Notes: generated from the sequence alone by a model not told the origin. A stretch of 36,205 nt of DNA from an uncultured Porphyromonadaceae bacterium (GCA_902470475.1 CABRGT010000012.1:1-36205), one strand, 5' to 3'. Shown: positions 24,901 through 32,997, counted from the stretch's first letter. Translations and numbers: made by a program.

Positions 24901-25060
24901 GTGGCGTCCGATGGGCGCGGCCGTGATCGGCGGTCTGACGTTCTCGACGATCCTGACACTGCTGTTCGTCCCCGTGCTCTATTGTGTATTCGCCGGCCGC
25001 GGTGTGAAGAACTTCCGCCGCAAGCACCGTAAACAACTCCGTAAACGACTCAAGGCATGA
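21935..25060 (+). CDS. RND multidrug-type efflux permease (HAE1/AcrB-like)
   Basis: The protein has 1041 residues, the full length of the family. The start MSIYGGAVKRPIMTTLCFVAVVILGLF forms TM1. Two large periplasmic loops and twelve TM helices are expected. The proton-relay residues are visible: Asp399-Asp400 in TM4 (SIGMVVDDAIVVLEN) and Lys931 in TM10 (GIVVKNGIVLID). Also present are GQFEDQQESFADL before the second membrane block and RLRPVIMTSLTTILGMVPMA after TM10. It should export hydrophobic or amphipathic compounds with proton influx; the substrate cannot be told. The stop overlaps the next small gene by 4 bases. No frameshift is seen. Confidence 0.95.
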   Translation: MSIYGGAVKRPIMTTLCFVAVVILGLFSLNKLPIDLYPDIETNTLMVMTTYQGASAQDIEQNVTRPLENVLNSVSNLKHISSASRENISVITLEFEYGYDIDVLTNDVRDKLDMVSSSMPDDAETPIIFKFSTDMIPILLLSVQADESMPGLYKILDEAVANPLARISGVGSVSISGAPKREIHIYVDPARLEAYNLTVEQISSVVSAENRNIPGGVFDLGSNTYSLRVQGEFVSSDEMADIVVGSFEGRNIYLRDVARIDDSLEERTQNTFNDGRRGAMIVVQKQSGANSVEISDKVLKMLPSLQKRLPSDVKLGIIVDTSDNIRNTIDSLVETVMYALLFVVIVVFFFLGRWRATLIITLTIPISLIASFIYLAITGNSLNIVSLSALSISIGMVVDDAIVVLENVTTHIERGSDPKQAAVHGTNEVAISVVASTLTLIAVFFPLTMVTGMTGVLFRQLGWMVTIMMIISTTAALTLTPMLCSLLLRRTTHHSKAYNLLFTPVNRALDALDSGYASLLRWVTSHKTVTILVCLATFVLSIFIVKKVGTEFFPTADDGRLSVNLELPIGTRVEISDEATARLAAEWREKYPEIAVLNYTTGTASSDNTFASLSDNGPHIVKMNIRLSDPGDRERGIVEIAGMMRDDLKRYPEFKKTQVSVGGQGGAMGGEASIDFEIYGYDFEETDSVAARLSRALLSMPGTADVRISRADYQPEYRVDFDREKLAIYGLNLSTAANYLRNRINGSTASRFREDGEEYDIKVMYSPESRTSLADIENIMIYNSAGKAVRVKDVGRVVEHYTPPTIERKDRERIITVSTVVRDVPMSQVVQQANEAIDKLDIPQGVSIQLAGQFEDQQESFADLMLLAVLILVLVYIVMAAQFESYTYPAIIMSSVMFAFSGVFFILYLTGHTLNVMSLIGAIMLIGIVVKNGIVLIDYITLNRERGLSIKLSVIDAGRSRLRPVIMTSLTTILGMVPMACGTGQGAEMWRPMGAAVIGGLTFSTILTLLFVPVLYCVFAGRGVKNFRRKHRKQLRKRLKA

Positions 25061-25353
25061 AAGCTGTATTCATAACGTACGATCAGGCTCATCACGAGCA
25101 TATCATGGAAACTCTCGAGCGGCTCAACTGCCGCGGATTCACGGCATGGCCGCTCGTGTCGGGCCGCGGCTCGGTCTCGGGCGAGCCACATTACGGCTCG
25201 CACGCATGGCCTTCGCTGGCTTCGGCTGTCATCACCATGGTACCCGACGAACGTGTGGCGCCGCTGCTCGAACGCCTGCGCGCGCTCGATGCCGAGCGTC
25301 CGAAGCTCGGGCTGCGCGCTTTCACCTGGACTCTCGATCCGGAAGGCGTCTGA
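25057..25353 (+). CDS. small RND-associated protein (PG0541-like)
   Basis: The protein has 98 residues with no signal peptide or membrane segment, so it is probably cytosolic. It overlaps the RND permease stop by 4 bases (ATGA) and is therefore coupled to the pump. The pattern MKAVFITYDQAHHEHIMETLERLNCRGFTAWPLVSGRGS..GEPHYGSHAWPS, with beta-alpha-beta alternation, resembles the ferredoxin-like fold of PII-type signalling proteins and the family known from Porphyromonas PG0541. Such proteins regularly accompany RND pumps in Bacteroidetes. A role in sensing a ligand and adjusting the pump from the cytosolic side is an attractive inference, not shown. The conserved histidines at about 12, 13 and 15 and the HYGSHAW loop may bind a metal or ligand. 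Confidence 0.8.
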   Translation: MKAVFITYDQAHHEHIMETLERLNCRGFTAWPLVSGRGSVSGEPHYGSHAWPSLASAVITMVPDERVAPLLERLRALDAERPKLGLRAFTWTLDPEGV

Positions 25354-25378
25354 CGGCAGCGGGTATCGCTAAAAATGG

Positions 25379-25460
25379 TTAACAGTTTGAATTGTTAAAG
25401 GAAATATAATTTAATTTAACAATTTATGTTAACGGGTTAATTGTTATAGTTGTAATTTTG
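25379..25460 (+). promoter_or_regulatory. bat-operon leader: GTTAA-type repeat cluster and -7 element
   Basis: The 167-base gap before moxR is very AT-rich. It holds TTAACA (25379-25384) facing TGTTAA (25393-25398), a 10-bp inverted repeat AATTGTTAAA (25390-25399) / TTTAACAATT (25415-25424), and GTTAAC (25428-25433). A perfect -7 element TAATTTTG is at 25453-25460. The ATG at 25521 would follow a leader of about 55 bases. The repeats lie where regulator sites would be expected. Confidence 0.5.
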
Positions 25461-25520
25461 TCGTTGAAATTCATCCAAAAGGAAAAAATACGAAAAAATC
25501 AACTATAACAGAAAAACGAA

Positions 25521-26516
25521 ATGAGCGAATCCGTAAACATCCGCGATCTCAATGCTTTAGTCGCTTCGAAAAGCGAATTTGTGAACATCATAACCCATGG
25601 CATGGATCAGACCATCGTGGGTCAGAAGCATCTTGTTGAGTCGCTGCTTATCGCGCTGCTTTCCAACGGCCATATCCTCCTCGAAGGTGTGCCCGGCCTT
25701 GCCAAGACTTTGGCTATAAAGACTCTGGCACAGCTGATCGATGCCAAATACAGCCGCATACAGTTCACTCCCGACCTGCTGCCGGCCGACGTCGTGGGTA
25801 CGATGGTCTACAGCGTCAAGAACGAGACCTTCCAGGTGAAGAAAGGCCCGATTTTCGCCAACTTCGTACTCGCCGACGAAATCAACCGCGCCCCTGCCAA
25901 GGTGCAGAGCGCGCTGCTCGAGGCCATGCAGGAGCGTCAGGTGACCATCGGCGACAATTCGTTCAGACTCGACGAGCCGTTCCTGGTAATGGCGACTCAG
26001 AACCCCATCGAGCAGGAAGGCACTTATCCGCTGCCCGAGGCGCAGGTCGACCGTTTCCTGATGAAGGTCGTGATCGGCTATCCGTCGAAGGACGAGGAAA
26101 AGATCATCATCCGTCAGAACATATCGAACGAACGCCGCGATGTGAAGCCTCTGCTGCGTCCGGAAGAAATCATCGAGGCCCAGAAGGTAGTGGAGCAGAT
26201 CTACGTCGACGAGAAGATCGAACGCTATATCGTCGACATCGTGTTCGCGACGCGCTTCCCGGTGGACTACGGCCTGGACGACCTGTCGGGCATCATAGCA
26301 TTCGGCGCGTCGCCGCGTGCGTCGATCAGCCTTGCCCGTGCGGCCCGTGCCTATGCATTCCTGCACCAGCGCGGCTATGTTGTGCCCGAGGATGTGATCG
26401 CCGTATGCCACGATGTGCTCCGTCACCGCATCGGCGTTACCTACGAGGCCGAAGCCAACAACATCACCACCGACGAGATAATCACAGAAATCCTCGATAA
26501 GATTCAGGTACCCTAA
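25521..26516 (+). CDS. MoxR-family AAA+ ATPase of the bat cluster
   Basis: The protein has 331 residues. Walker A GVPGLAKT is at 56-63, Walker B VLADE at 116-120, sensor 1 ATQN at 158-161, and PLPEAQVDRFL, with the arginine finger region, at 170-180. A helical lid domain completes the AAA+ module. MoxR ATPases act as chaperones that use ATP to insert metals or assemble complexes, together with VWA-domain partners. Here those partners are encoded directly downstream (DUF58 protein, BatA, BatB). It is the first gene of the cluster, after an AT-rich regulatory region, and lies 12 bases before the DUF58 gene. The protein is cytosolic. Confidence 0.94.
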   Translation: MSESVNIRDLNALVASKSEFVNIITHGMDQTIVGQKHLVESLLIALLSNGHILLEGVPGLAKTLAIKTLAQLIDAKYSRIQFTPDLLPADVVGTMVYSVKNETFQVKKGPIFANFVLADEINRAPAKVQSALLEAMQERQVTIGDNSFRLDEPFLVMATQNPIEQEGTYPLPEAQVDRFLMKVVIGYPSKDEEKIIIRQNISNERRDVKPLLRPEEIIEAQKVVEQIYVDEKIERYIVDIVFATRFPVDYGLDDLSGIIAFGASPRASISLARAARAYAFLHQRGYVVPEDVIAVCHDVLRHRIGVTYEAEANNITTDEIITEILDKIQVP

Positions 26517-26528
26517 CGGAGAGTTCAG

Positions 26529-27404
26529 ATGGACGCAAAAGAACTTCTCAGGAAAGTTCGCAAAATCGAGATCAAGAGTCGCGGACTGTCGCAGAACATC
26601 TTTGCCGGAGAGTATCACTCGGCCTTCAAGGGGCGCGGCATGATGTTCTCGGAGGTCCGTGAGTATCAGTACGGCGATGACATCCGCGATATCGACTGGA
26701 ACGTGACCGCGCGGCACAACAAGCCTTATGTGAAGGTCTTCGAGGAGGAGCGCGAGCTGACGGTCATGCTGCTTGTCGATGTGTCGGGGAGCCGCGAGTT
26801 CGGCGCCGCGGGTGTCGAGAAGCGCGAGATGATCGCCGAGATCGCGGCGACCCTGGCGTTCTCGGCCACGCAGAACAACGACAACATAGGCGCTCTGTTT
26901 TTCTCGGACAAGGTCGAGAAATTCATCCCGCCCAAGAAAGGCAAGAAACATATCCTGCTGATTATCCGCGAGCTGCTCGACTTCACGCCCGAACACCGCG
27001 GCACCGACATAGCACTGGCGCTGCGCTACTTCACCGACGCCATGCGCAAGAGGTCGACCATGTTCCTGATCTCCGATTTTATCGACGCCGACGACTACCG
27101 CCAGTCGCTGGCCCTCGCCCGCAACAAGCACGATGTGATGGCTATCCAGGTCTACGACAAGCGCGACTCGCAGATGCCCGATGTGGGCCTGATGCGTGTC
27201 AGCGACCTTGAGACCGGCGCCGACATGTGGGTCGACACGTCGAGCCGCAAGGTGCGCGACGCCTATGCCCGGTGGTGGTACGACCGCCAGCAGGCCATGT
27301 CGGAGACACTGCGCTCGTCGCGCGTGAATTTCGTGTCGGTGGCTACCGACGAGGACTATGTCAAGGCGCTGATGGGCCTGTTCAAAAACCGTACGCAGAA
27401 ATGA
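26529..27404 (+). CDS. DUF58 domain protein (VWA-like) of the bat cluster
   Basis: The protein has 291 residues. FSEVREYQYGDDIRDIDWNVTARHNKPYVKVFEEERE is the DUF58 hallmark (about 37-73), followed by a VWA-like domain with the MIDAS motif DVSGS and later RGTDIALALRYF and FLISDFID. It has no signal peptide or membrane helix, unlike longer DUF58 proteins. It is thought to be a substrate or partner adaptor of the MoxR ATPase. The gene begins 12 bases after moxR and its stop overlaps the next ATG by 4 bases. Its function in Bacteroidetes is inferred from the conserved cluster. Confidence 0.92.
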   Translation: MDAKELLRKVRKIEIKSRGLSQNIFAGEYHSAFKGRGMMFSEVREYQYGDDIRDIDWNVTARHNKPYVKVFEEERELTVMLLVDVSGSREFGAAGVEKREMIAEIAATLAFSATQNNDNIGALFFSDKVEKFIPPKKGKKHILLIIRELLDFTPEHRGTDIALALRYFTDAMRKRSTMFLISDFIDADDYRQSLALARNKHDVMAIQVYDKRDSQMPDVGLMRVSDLETGADMWVDTSSRKVRDAYARWWYDRQQAMSETLRSSRVNFVSVATDEDYVKALMGLFKNRTQK

Positions 27405-28357
27405 AAATGATCCGCAACATAGCACTGACGCTTGTACTGGCGGCCGCCTCCGCTATGCCGGCAGCCGCCCAGCTCAAGATTTCGGCTTCGATCGACTCGA
27501 CCGTTGTCGAGATGGGCTCGCGCGCCACCATCACCCTCGATGTGATAGACTCATCGCACAAGGGCGCGGTGGTCGACCTGCCGGAGAACGGTACCGAGGC
27601 CGATGCCTTCGACTTCATCGACGTCAAGTGCGACACTACGCCGGCCGGCTATAAGTTCAACATGCTTGTACAGGCCTGGTATCCGGGTGTGCTGACATTC
27701 GCGCCTTTCCGCTATGCCCTTGACGGCGATACAGCCGAGTCGGAGCTGCTGACGCTGAAAGTGCTCCCCGTGCCGATCGACTCGAACCAGACGCTCAACC
27801 CCATGGAAGGCGCGGTGAATCCGCCTCGCGCGTGGTACGATTATATACCCGAGTGGCTGCCCTGGGCGCTTCTCGGGCTGCTGGTCGCCGCGCTGATCGG
27901 TGTAGGTGTCTATCTCTATACCGTATACCGCCGCACCGGCAGTATCATCGTGCACAAGCCCAAGCCTATCGACCCCTATGCCGAGGCAATGGCTGCCCTG
28001 GGGCGCCTGCGCTCGCGCCGTCTGGCCGAGAGCGGGAAGGAGAAAGAATATTACACGACGCTCATCGACATCCTGCGCCGCTATCTTGACCTGCGCTTCG
28101 GCATCAACGCCATGGAAATGTCGTCGACACAGATCCTGGCGTCACTGCGCAACAATCCGGAGACACGCGGCGACCAGCCCCGTATCAAACAGATCCTGGA
28201 GCTGGCCGACTTCGTGAAGTTCGCCAAGGTGCGTCCGATGCCCGATGACAACATCAAGTCGTTCAATACCGTAGAACAGTTTGTCGAATCTACCCGTCCC
28301 GTACCCGAGGTACCTGCGGAGGAGTCGGCAGAGTCAACCAAAAAGAAGAAGCAATAA
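27401..28357 (+). CDS. bat-cluster exported membrane protein of unknown function
   Basis: The protein has 318 residues. It has a signal peptide (about 1-24, AASAMPAAAQ), an extracytoplasmic domain of beta type (about 25-140; BatD-like strands such as ISASIDSTVVEMGSRATITLDV), one membrane helix (WALLGLLVAALIGVGVYLYTVY, about 150-171), and a cytosolic helical part with RRYLDLRFGINAMEMSSTQI and a Lys-rich end. I chose the ATG at 27401, which overlaps the DUF58 stop (ATGA). It occupies the slot of the extra membrane protein seen between the DUF58 gene and batA in Bacteroidales. The topology resembles a short BatD, so it may be a diverged relative. No catalytic motif is seen. Confidence 0.78.
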   Translation: MKMIRNIALTLVLAAASAMPAAAQLKISASIDSTVVEMGSRATITLDVIDSSHKGAVVDLPENGTEADAFDFIDVKCDTTPAGYKFNMLVQAWYPGVLTFAPFRYALDGDTAESELLTLKVLPVPIDSNQTLNPMEGAVNPPRAWYDYIPEWLPWALLGLLVAALIGVGVYLYTVYRRTGSIIVHKPKPIDPYAEAMAALGRLRSRRLAESGKEKEYYTTLIDILRRYLDLRFGINAMEMSSTQILASLRNNPETRGDQPRIKQILELADFVKFAKVRPMPDDNIKSFNTVEQFVESTRPVPEVPAEESAESTKKKKQ

Positions 28358-28363
28358 TAAGAT

Positions 28364-29353
28364 ATGCAGCTTGCCCATCCACAGTTATTATGGTTGTTCC
28401 TGGTGTATGTACCGCTGATCGTGTGGTACATACTCAAGCAGCGCGACGCCCAGCCCGCGATGTCGCTCTCGAGCACAAGCGCGTTCGCGCATCTGCCCGG
28501 CACGTGGAAGCGCTATCTGCGCCATTTCCTGTTCGTGCTGCGTCTGGCGGCCGTGGGCTGTCTGATCATAGTGCTTGCACGTCCGCAGCAGCGCGACAAA
28601 TGGCACACGTCGACCACCGAGGGCACCGACATCGTCATCGCTCTTGACATATCGTCGTCGATGTATGCCAAGGACTTCGAGCCAAACCGCTTCGAGGCCG
28701 CCAAGGAGGTCGCCACGCGCTTTATCAACGGCCGCGAGAACGACAATATAGGCCTGGTGATCTTCGCGGGCGAGAGCCTTACGGGGCTGCCCATGACCGG
28801 CGATCGCGCCCAGCTTGTCAACTATCTGGCCAACCTGAAGATCGGCGACCTCGAGGACGGCACCGCCATAGGCGAAGGTATCATCACCTCGCTCAACCGC
28901 CTCCGCGACGGCAAAGCCAAGAGCAAGAGCATCATACTGATTACCGACGGTACAAACAACCGCGGCCTGGCAACTCCCGTAGAGGCCGCACAGGCCGCCG
29001 GTGAACTCGGAGTGAAGATCTACTCGATAGGTGTCGGAACCAACGGCATGGCTCTGGTGCCTGTGAGCGCCGACTATCTGGGTCGTCCGGTCTACGAAAA
29101 GCAGAAGGTGGAGATCAACGAGAACGACCTACGGGCCGTGGCATCGGCCACCGGCGGCAAATATTTCAGGGCCGTTGACAATAATTCGCTCGACGAGGTA
29201 TTCTCGGAGATCGACGCACTGGAAAAAACCACGCTCGATGTCAAGAATTTCTCGCATACCGAGGACCACTACATGCTCTGGGCATGGCTGGCGTTCGGGC
29301 TGTTCGGTCTCGAACTGCTGCTGCGATACCTGTATCTGCGTCCAATTCCTTAA
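28364..29353 (+). CDS. batA: aerotolerance VWA membrane protein BatA
   Basis: The protein has 329 residues. Two N-terminal membrane helices (about 5-23 and 53-73), a VWA domain, and a C-terminal helix (MLWAWLAFGLFGLELLLRYLYL) give the standard BatA topology. The MIDAS metal site DISSS is at 95-99 (Asp95, Ser97, Ser99), the following LPMTGDRAQ supplies the threonine, and ITDGTNN the second Asp. VWA domains bind partner proteins through this metal site. In Bacteroides fragilis, loss of bat genes reduces oxygen tolerance. The gene is 6 bases after its neighbour and 12 before batB. Distinguishing BatA from BatB rests on order and similarity between the two. Confidence 0.92.
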   Translation: MQLAHPQLLWLFLVYVPLIVWYILKQRDAQPAMSLSSTSAFAHLPGTWKRYLRHFLFVLRLAAVGCLIIVLARPQQRDKWHTSTTEGTDIVIALDISSSMYAKDFEPNRFEAAKEVATRFINGRENDNIGLVIFAGESLTGLPMTGDRAQLVNYLANLKIGDLEDGTAIGEGIITSLNRLRDGKAKSKSIILITDGTNNRGLATPVEAAQAAGELGVKIYSIGVGTNGMALVPVSADYLGRPVYEKQKVEINENDLRAVASATGGKYFRAVDNNSLDEVFSEIDALEKTTLDVKNFSHTEDHYMLWAWLAFGLFGLELLLRYLYLRPIP

Positions 29354-29365
29354 AACTACACGGAA

Positions 29366-30409
29366 ATGTTTGATTTCGCCCATCCATATTTACTCAATCT
29401 GCTCTGGCTGCTGCCGGCATTTTACGGCATCTACTGGTGGTCGCGTCTGCGGCGGCGGCACCGTCTGGCGCGGTTCGGTCATGCCGATGTGATCCGCAGC
29501 CTCATGCCGCAGGTGTCGCCTTACAAGCCGGCGCTGAAATTTGTGCTCCGCATGGTGGCTCTGTTCGCCCTGATCATAATTCTGGCGCGTCCGCGCGCCG
29601 GCGAGGAACAGCACAGCGAGGAGCTGGCCGGCATCGAGGTGATGATAGCTTTTGACCTGTCGAACTCGATGAACGCCTCGGCGACCGACGACATAAACGC
29701 GGCCTCGCGTCTCGACCGCGCCCGTCTGCTGCTCGACAAACTTGTGGACCGCCTGCACGGCGACAAGGTAGGCCTTGTGGTGTTCGCCGGCACGGCCAAG
29801 ACACAGTTGCCTATGACGACTGACTTCGGCATGGCCAAGCTGTATCTGAGCGAGCTTGATCCGGCGATGATGCAGTATCAGGGCACCTCGCTTGCCGAAG
29901 CCATTTCGATGGCCTCGAACGGCTTCTCGCAGGATGAGGACGTGCACCGTGCCATAATCCTGCTCACCGATGCCGAGGACCATGAAGGCGATGCCATAGA
30001 GGCTGCCAAGGCAGCGGCCGAAAAAGGCATACAGCTCGATGTAATAGGCCTGGGCAGCGGCGCAGGTGCTCCTATTCCCGTGGCAGGTAAGCGCGGCGAG
30101 TACATGAAGGATCTCGAGGGCAACACCGTCAAGACTGCGCTCAATGCCGAGCTTGCGCAGCAGATTGCCGAAGCCGGCGACGGTATTTTCGTCAACGGCG
30201 CGGCTTCCGACGCACTCGGCGTGCTGACCGACCAGCTTGATAAACTGCAGAAGTCGAAATTCAAGAATGTCAAATACACGGCCGGAGCTGAGCAGTTCCC
30301 CATCTTTGCGTGGGTTGCGCTTCTGTTTCTGCTGGCCGACATCTTCGTGCTCGACCGCAAGAATACATGGCTCAGCAAGATCAATTTCTTCAGCAAGAAA
30401 CAAAAATGA
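29366..30409 (+). CDS. batB: aerotolerance VWA membrane protein BatB
   Basis: The protein has 347 residues and is a paralogue of BatA: N-terminal membrane helices (about 8-25 and 55-75), a VWA domain, and a C-terminal helix (FAWVALLFLLADIFVLDRK). The MIDAS motif is DLSNS at 97-101, with LPMTTDFG and LLTDAEDHEG further on. VWA-plus-membrane pairs like BatA/BatB probably form a heteromeric complex with the MoxR ATPase and the TPR proteins BatC and BatE. The stop overlaps the batC start by 4 bases. The molecular role is not settled; a link to envelope stress or oxygen tolerance comes from work on the family. Confidence 0.92.
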   Translation: MFDFAHPYLLNLLWLLPAFYGIYWWSRLRRRHRLARFGHADVIRSLMPQVSPYKPALKFVLRMVALFALIIILARPRAGEEQHSEELAGIEVMIAFDLSNSMNASATDDINAASRLDRARLLLDKLVDRLHGDKVGLVVFAGTAKTQLPMTTDFGMAKLYLSELDPAMMQYQGTSLAEAISMASNGFSQDEDVHRAIILLTDAEDHEGDAIEAAKAAAEKGIQLDVIGLGSGAGAPIPVAGKRGEYMKDLEGNTVKTALNAELAQQIAEAGDGIFVNGAASDALGVLTDQLDKLQKSKFKNVKYTAGAEQFPIFAWVALLFLLADIFVLDRKNTWLSKINFFSKKQK

Positions 30410-31110
30410 ACAGACTGACCTACATATTCGCCATATCCGTCGCCGCTGCCCTCACCGGCTGCTCGGCCGACGTACCTCCAGGCTCGACCAAGACCGAACG
30501 TAACCTTATTGTCGAGGGCACAAGTCTCTATGCCGACAGCAACTTCCATGCCGCCCTGGAGAATTACGAGAACGCGCTGGCACTGAATCCGACGTCGGTC
30601 TACGCGCTGTACGACAAGGCAGCCACCCTCGCGCAGCTCGCCTCCGACGACAATAAAGGCACCGAGAATGATCCGCGCCGCATCGCGGGCGAGATATTCG
30701 GCCAGATAGCTGAGAACCGCGACTATCCGCAACTCGCGGCAAATTCGGCCTATAATCTCGGCAACATGGCCTTCAACGACCAGAACTGGGACGCCGCCAT
30801 AGCTGCCTACAAGCAGTCGCTGCGAATTATTCCCGATAATGTAAAGGCGCGCGAGAATCTGTTGCTTGCCCTTCTGCAAAAGCAGAATCAGGACCAGAAC
30901 CAGGATCAGAATCAGAATCAGGATCAGCAGCAACAGCAGCAGGACCAACAGCAGGACCAGCAACAGCAGCAACAGCAGGAGGAACAGCAGCAGGAGCCGT
31001 CGCAGTCGGCGGCACAGATGATGCAGGCTGTCCAGAACAAGGAGAATTCAACGCGGCGTCGCGAACAGCAGGTGAATCCCGCGCAGCCCTATACCGACAA
31101 ACCCTGGTAA
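30406..31110 (+). CDS. batC: TPR lipoprotein BatC with a Gln/Asp/Asn-rich repeat tract
   Basis: The protein has 234 residues. A lipobox LTGC puts a lipid on Cys19. TPR motifs follow: GTSLYADSNFHAALENYENALALNP and AYNLGNMAFNDQNWDAAIAAYKQSLRI. From about 160 to 200 runs a low-complexity tract of Gln with Asp, Asn and Glu, encoded by an imperfect CAR-GAY/AAY tandem repeat (about 30874-31000). A short Gln/Ser-rich tail closes the protein. The TPRs presumably bind BatA, BatB or BatE. The ATG overlaps the batB stop by 4 bases. Because the repeat unit is a multiple of three, slippage would change tract length without breaking the frame. Confidence 0.88.
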   Translation: MNRLTYIFAISVAAALTGCSADVPPGSTKTERNLIVEGTSLYADSNFHAALENYENALALNPTSVYALYDKAATLAQLASDDNKGTENDPRRIAGEIFGQIAENRDYPQLAANSAYNLGNMAFNDQNWDAAIAAYKQSLRIIPDNVKARENLLLALLQKQNQDQNQDQNQNQDQQQQQQDQQQDQQQQQQQEEQQQEPSQSAAQMMQAVQNKENSTRRREQQVNPAQPYTDKPW

Positions 31111-31134
31111 CATAAGATACATCTAATTCAGCAC

Positions 31135-32997
31135 ATGAAACGATTTCTGTTGACATCGGCATTCATCATAGCGGCACTTGCGGTCTCGCTCGGCGCTGCG
31201 GCGCGCACCACGTTCGAGCTTGCGCAGATGCGCAACGCCATCGTAGGGCGGCCGTGCCAGGTAGCTTTTGTGCTGCGTTCCGACGACAGCAAAGCCATTA
31301 ACTCGGCTTCGGACCTCACGCCCGACCCTCCGCAGATCGACGGATTCAAGCTATATTCCGGCCCGGGTATCACCAACGGCTTCGAGAGCGGCTATGATTC
31401 CCGTCAGGGTTCTTACCAGTACTATACGTTATCCATAGTCTATGTCTTTCTGCCCGAGCGCGAAGGCACTGCCACGATACCTTCGGTCTCGATCCGGGTC
31501 AACGGCCAGGTGTTGAAAACCAAGCCGCAGACTATCAAGGTGCTCCCGCCGAGCCAGCAGCAGGCACCGGCCTACGGCGGCGGGTATCAGCAGGGGGGCA
31601 CCTCGGGAGGCGGCGAGCATGTGGTCGGTTCGTCGGTAGGACAGACCAAGCCGGAGGATCTGATGGTAATCATCACTTTCTCGCGCAAGAATGTCTATGA
31701 GATGGAACCGGTGGTGGCCGACATCAAGCTGTGCCTGGCCGAAAGCCGCCGTTTTGATATCGAGAATCAGTTCAACTCTGTAACTCTGCCGGTGTTCGAC
31801 GGCTTCCTGTCGGAGGACTTGCCGGTGCCTCAGCGCAGCCAGATCGAGAATATCGGCGGCCGCAACTATGAGACGCTCGTCATGCGCCGATATCTGCTTT
31901 ATCCGCAGAAGGCCGGCCATCTGAGCGTATCGTCGGGCGAGTATGAGATCAATGTCATCGAATACGAGCAGGTGACCCGCGGGCGCTATGTGACCAACCG
32001 GCAGATTCCCCGGAAGATGAAGACGGCCACCAACCGCGTGAGCCTCGATGTGAAGGCCCTTCCCGAGCCGCGTCCGGCCGACTTCTCGGGCGCTGTGGGC
32101 CGCTTCTCGGTATCGGCTGAGATAAATCCCGAGATTGTCCGTACGAACGAATCGGCCACATACACGCTGAAGGTGACCGGATCGGGCAACATCAAGTATC
32201 TGACCGCTCCGAAAGTGACTTTCCCGTCGACTTTCGAGACATATACGGCCAAGACTGATATTGACGCCAAATTCGACGGATCGAACTATGCCGGTACGTT
32301 CACGGCCGACTATCCGTTCGTGCCGCAGGAAGTCGGCAAATTCGACATCGAGCCGTTCAGATTCGTGTATTTCAATCCGACAACGGCTACCTATGAGACT
32401 GCTACGGCACAGGGCTTCAACCTCAATGTCATCAAGGGCAACGGCCCCGCGGTGATAGGCGCCCAGAAAGATGTCAGCACCGAGATGACAGATATTCTGC
32501 ACATTCGGCCGCTTCCGGCCACGGTGACAGCCGCCTCGCGTCCGGTAGCCGATACCTGGTGGTACTGGTGCATCTACGTGCTGGCCGCTCTCGGGCTGCT
32601 TACCGTAGTGGCAGTCTACCGCCGCCACGTAAAGCGGAGCGCCGATGTGGCGGGACGCCGACTGGCCCGCGCCAACCGCGTGGTGTCGAAGCGTTTCAAA
32701 ACGGCCCAGAAATTCATGCGCCAGCATCGTCCGGAGCAGTTCTACGAGGAACTGGCCCGTGCGCTCAAGGGATACCTGGGCGATAAGCTGGGTCTCCAGG
32801 CATCGGGGCTACTCAGCGATGTGATTACCGGAAAACTCGAGGAGCGGGGTGTGTCGCCGGAGGTTACGGCTCAGGTTATCGATGTGCTCAACGACTGCGA
32901 GATGGCCCGATTCACACCTTCGTCGAGCGATGATGCAATGTCCGAAGTCTACAACCGTGCGACAGCCGCAGTGAAGGCTATCGAAAATGTGAAGTGA
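31135..32997 (+). CDS. batD: oxygen-tolerance protein BatD
   Basis: The protein has 620 residues. A signal peptide (about 1-23) precedes a large periplasmic region of immunoglobulin-like beta domains (FVLRSDDSKAINSASDLTPDPPQIDGFKLYSGPG; SVSAEINPEIVRTNESATYTLKVTG), a single membrane helix (WWYWCIYVLAALGLLTVVAVY, about 478-498), and a cytosolic helical tail that includes the FYEELARALKGYLGDKLGLQASGLLSDVITGKLEERGV segment typical of BatD. Residues near 140-165 form a Gly/Gln-rich linker. It is the largest and only mainly periplasmic part of the cluster, so it probably contacts envelope substrates. It starts 24 bases after batC, the widest gap inside the operon. Confidence 0.93.
   Translation: MKRFLLTSAFIIAALAVSLGAAARTTFELAQMRNAIVGRPCQVAFVLRSDDSKAINSASDLTPDPPQIDGFKLYSGPGITNGFESGYDSRQGSYQYYTLSIVYVFLPEREGTATIPSVSIRVNGQVLKTKPQTIKVLPPSQQQAPAYGGGYQQGGTSGGGEHVVGSSVGQTKPEDLMVIITFSRKNVYEMEPVVADIKLCLAESRRFDIENQFNSVTLPVFDGFLSEDLPVPQRSQIENIGGRNYETLVMRRYLLYPQKAGHLSVSSGEYEINVIEYEQVTRGRYVTNRQIPRKMKTATNRVSLDVKALPEPRPADFSGAVGRFSVSAEINPEIVRTNESATYTLKVTGSGNIKYLTAPKVTFPSTFETYTAKTDIDAKFDGSNYAGTFTADYPFVPQEVGKFDIEPFRFVYFNPTTATYETATAQGFNLNVIKGNGPAVIGAQKDVSTEMTDILHIRPLPATVTAASRPVADTWWYWCIYVLAALGLLTVVAVYRRHVKRSADVAGRRLARANRVVSKRFKTAQKFMRQHRPEQFYEELARALKGYLGDKLGLQASGLLSDVITGKLEERGVSPEVTAQVIDVLNDCEMARFTPSSSDDAMSEVYNRATAAVKAIENVK

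Noticed and set aside
25557..27425. Long open frame on the minus strand (about 622 codons) opposite moxR and DUF58
   Set aside because: It lies entirely over two well-recognised genes and reads as low-complexity shadow sequence.
29390..30972. Minus-strand frames opposite batB and batC, including a Leu/Ile/Val run that looks like a membrane protein
   Set aside because: The Leu-rich run is the complement of the CAR/GAY repeat of batC. BatB and BatC are clear on the plus strand.
30874..31000. Possible CRISPR-like or other structural repeat array
   Set aside because: The repeats are short coding triplets within batC, with no spacers and no fixed repeat length.
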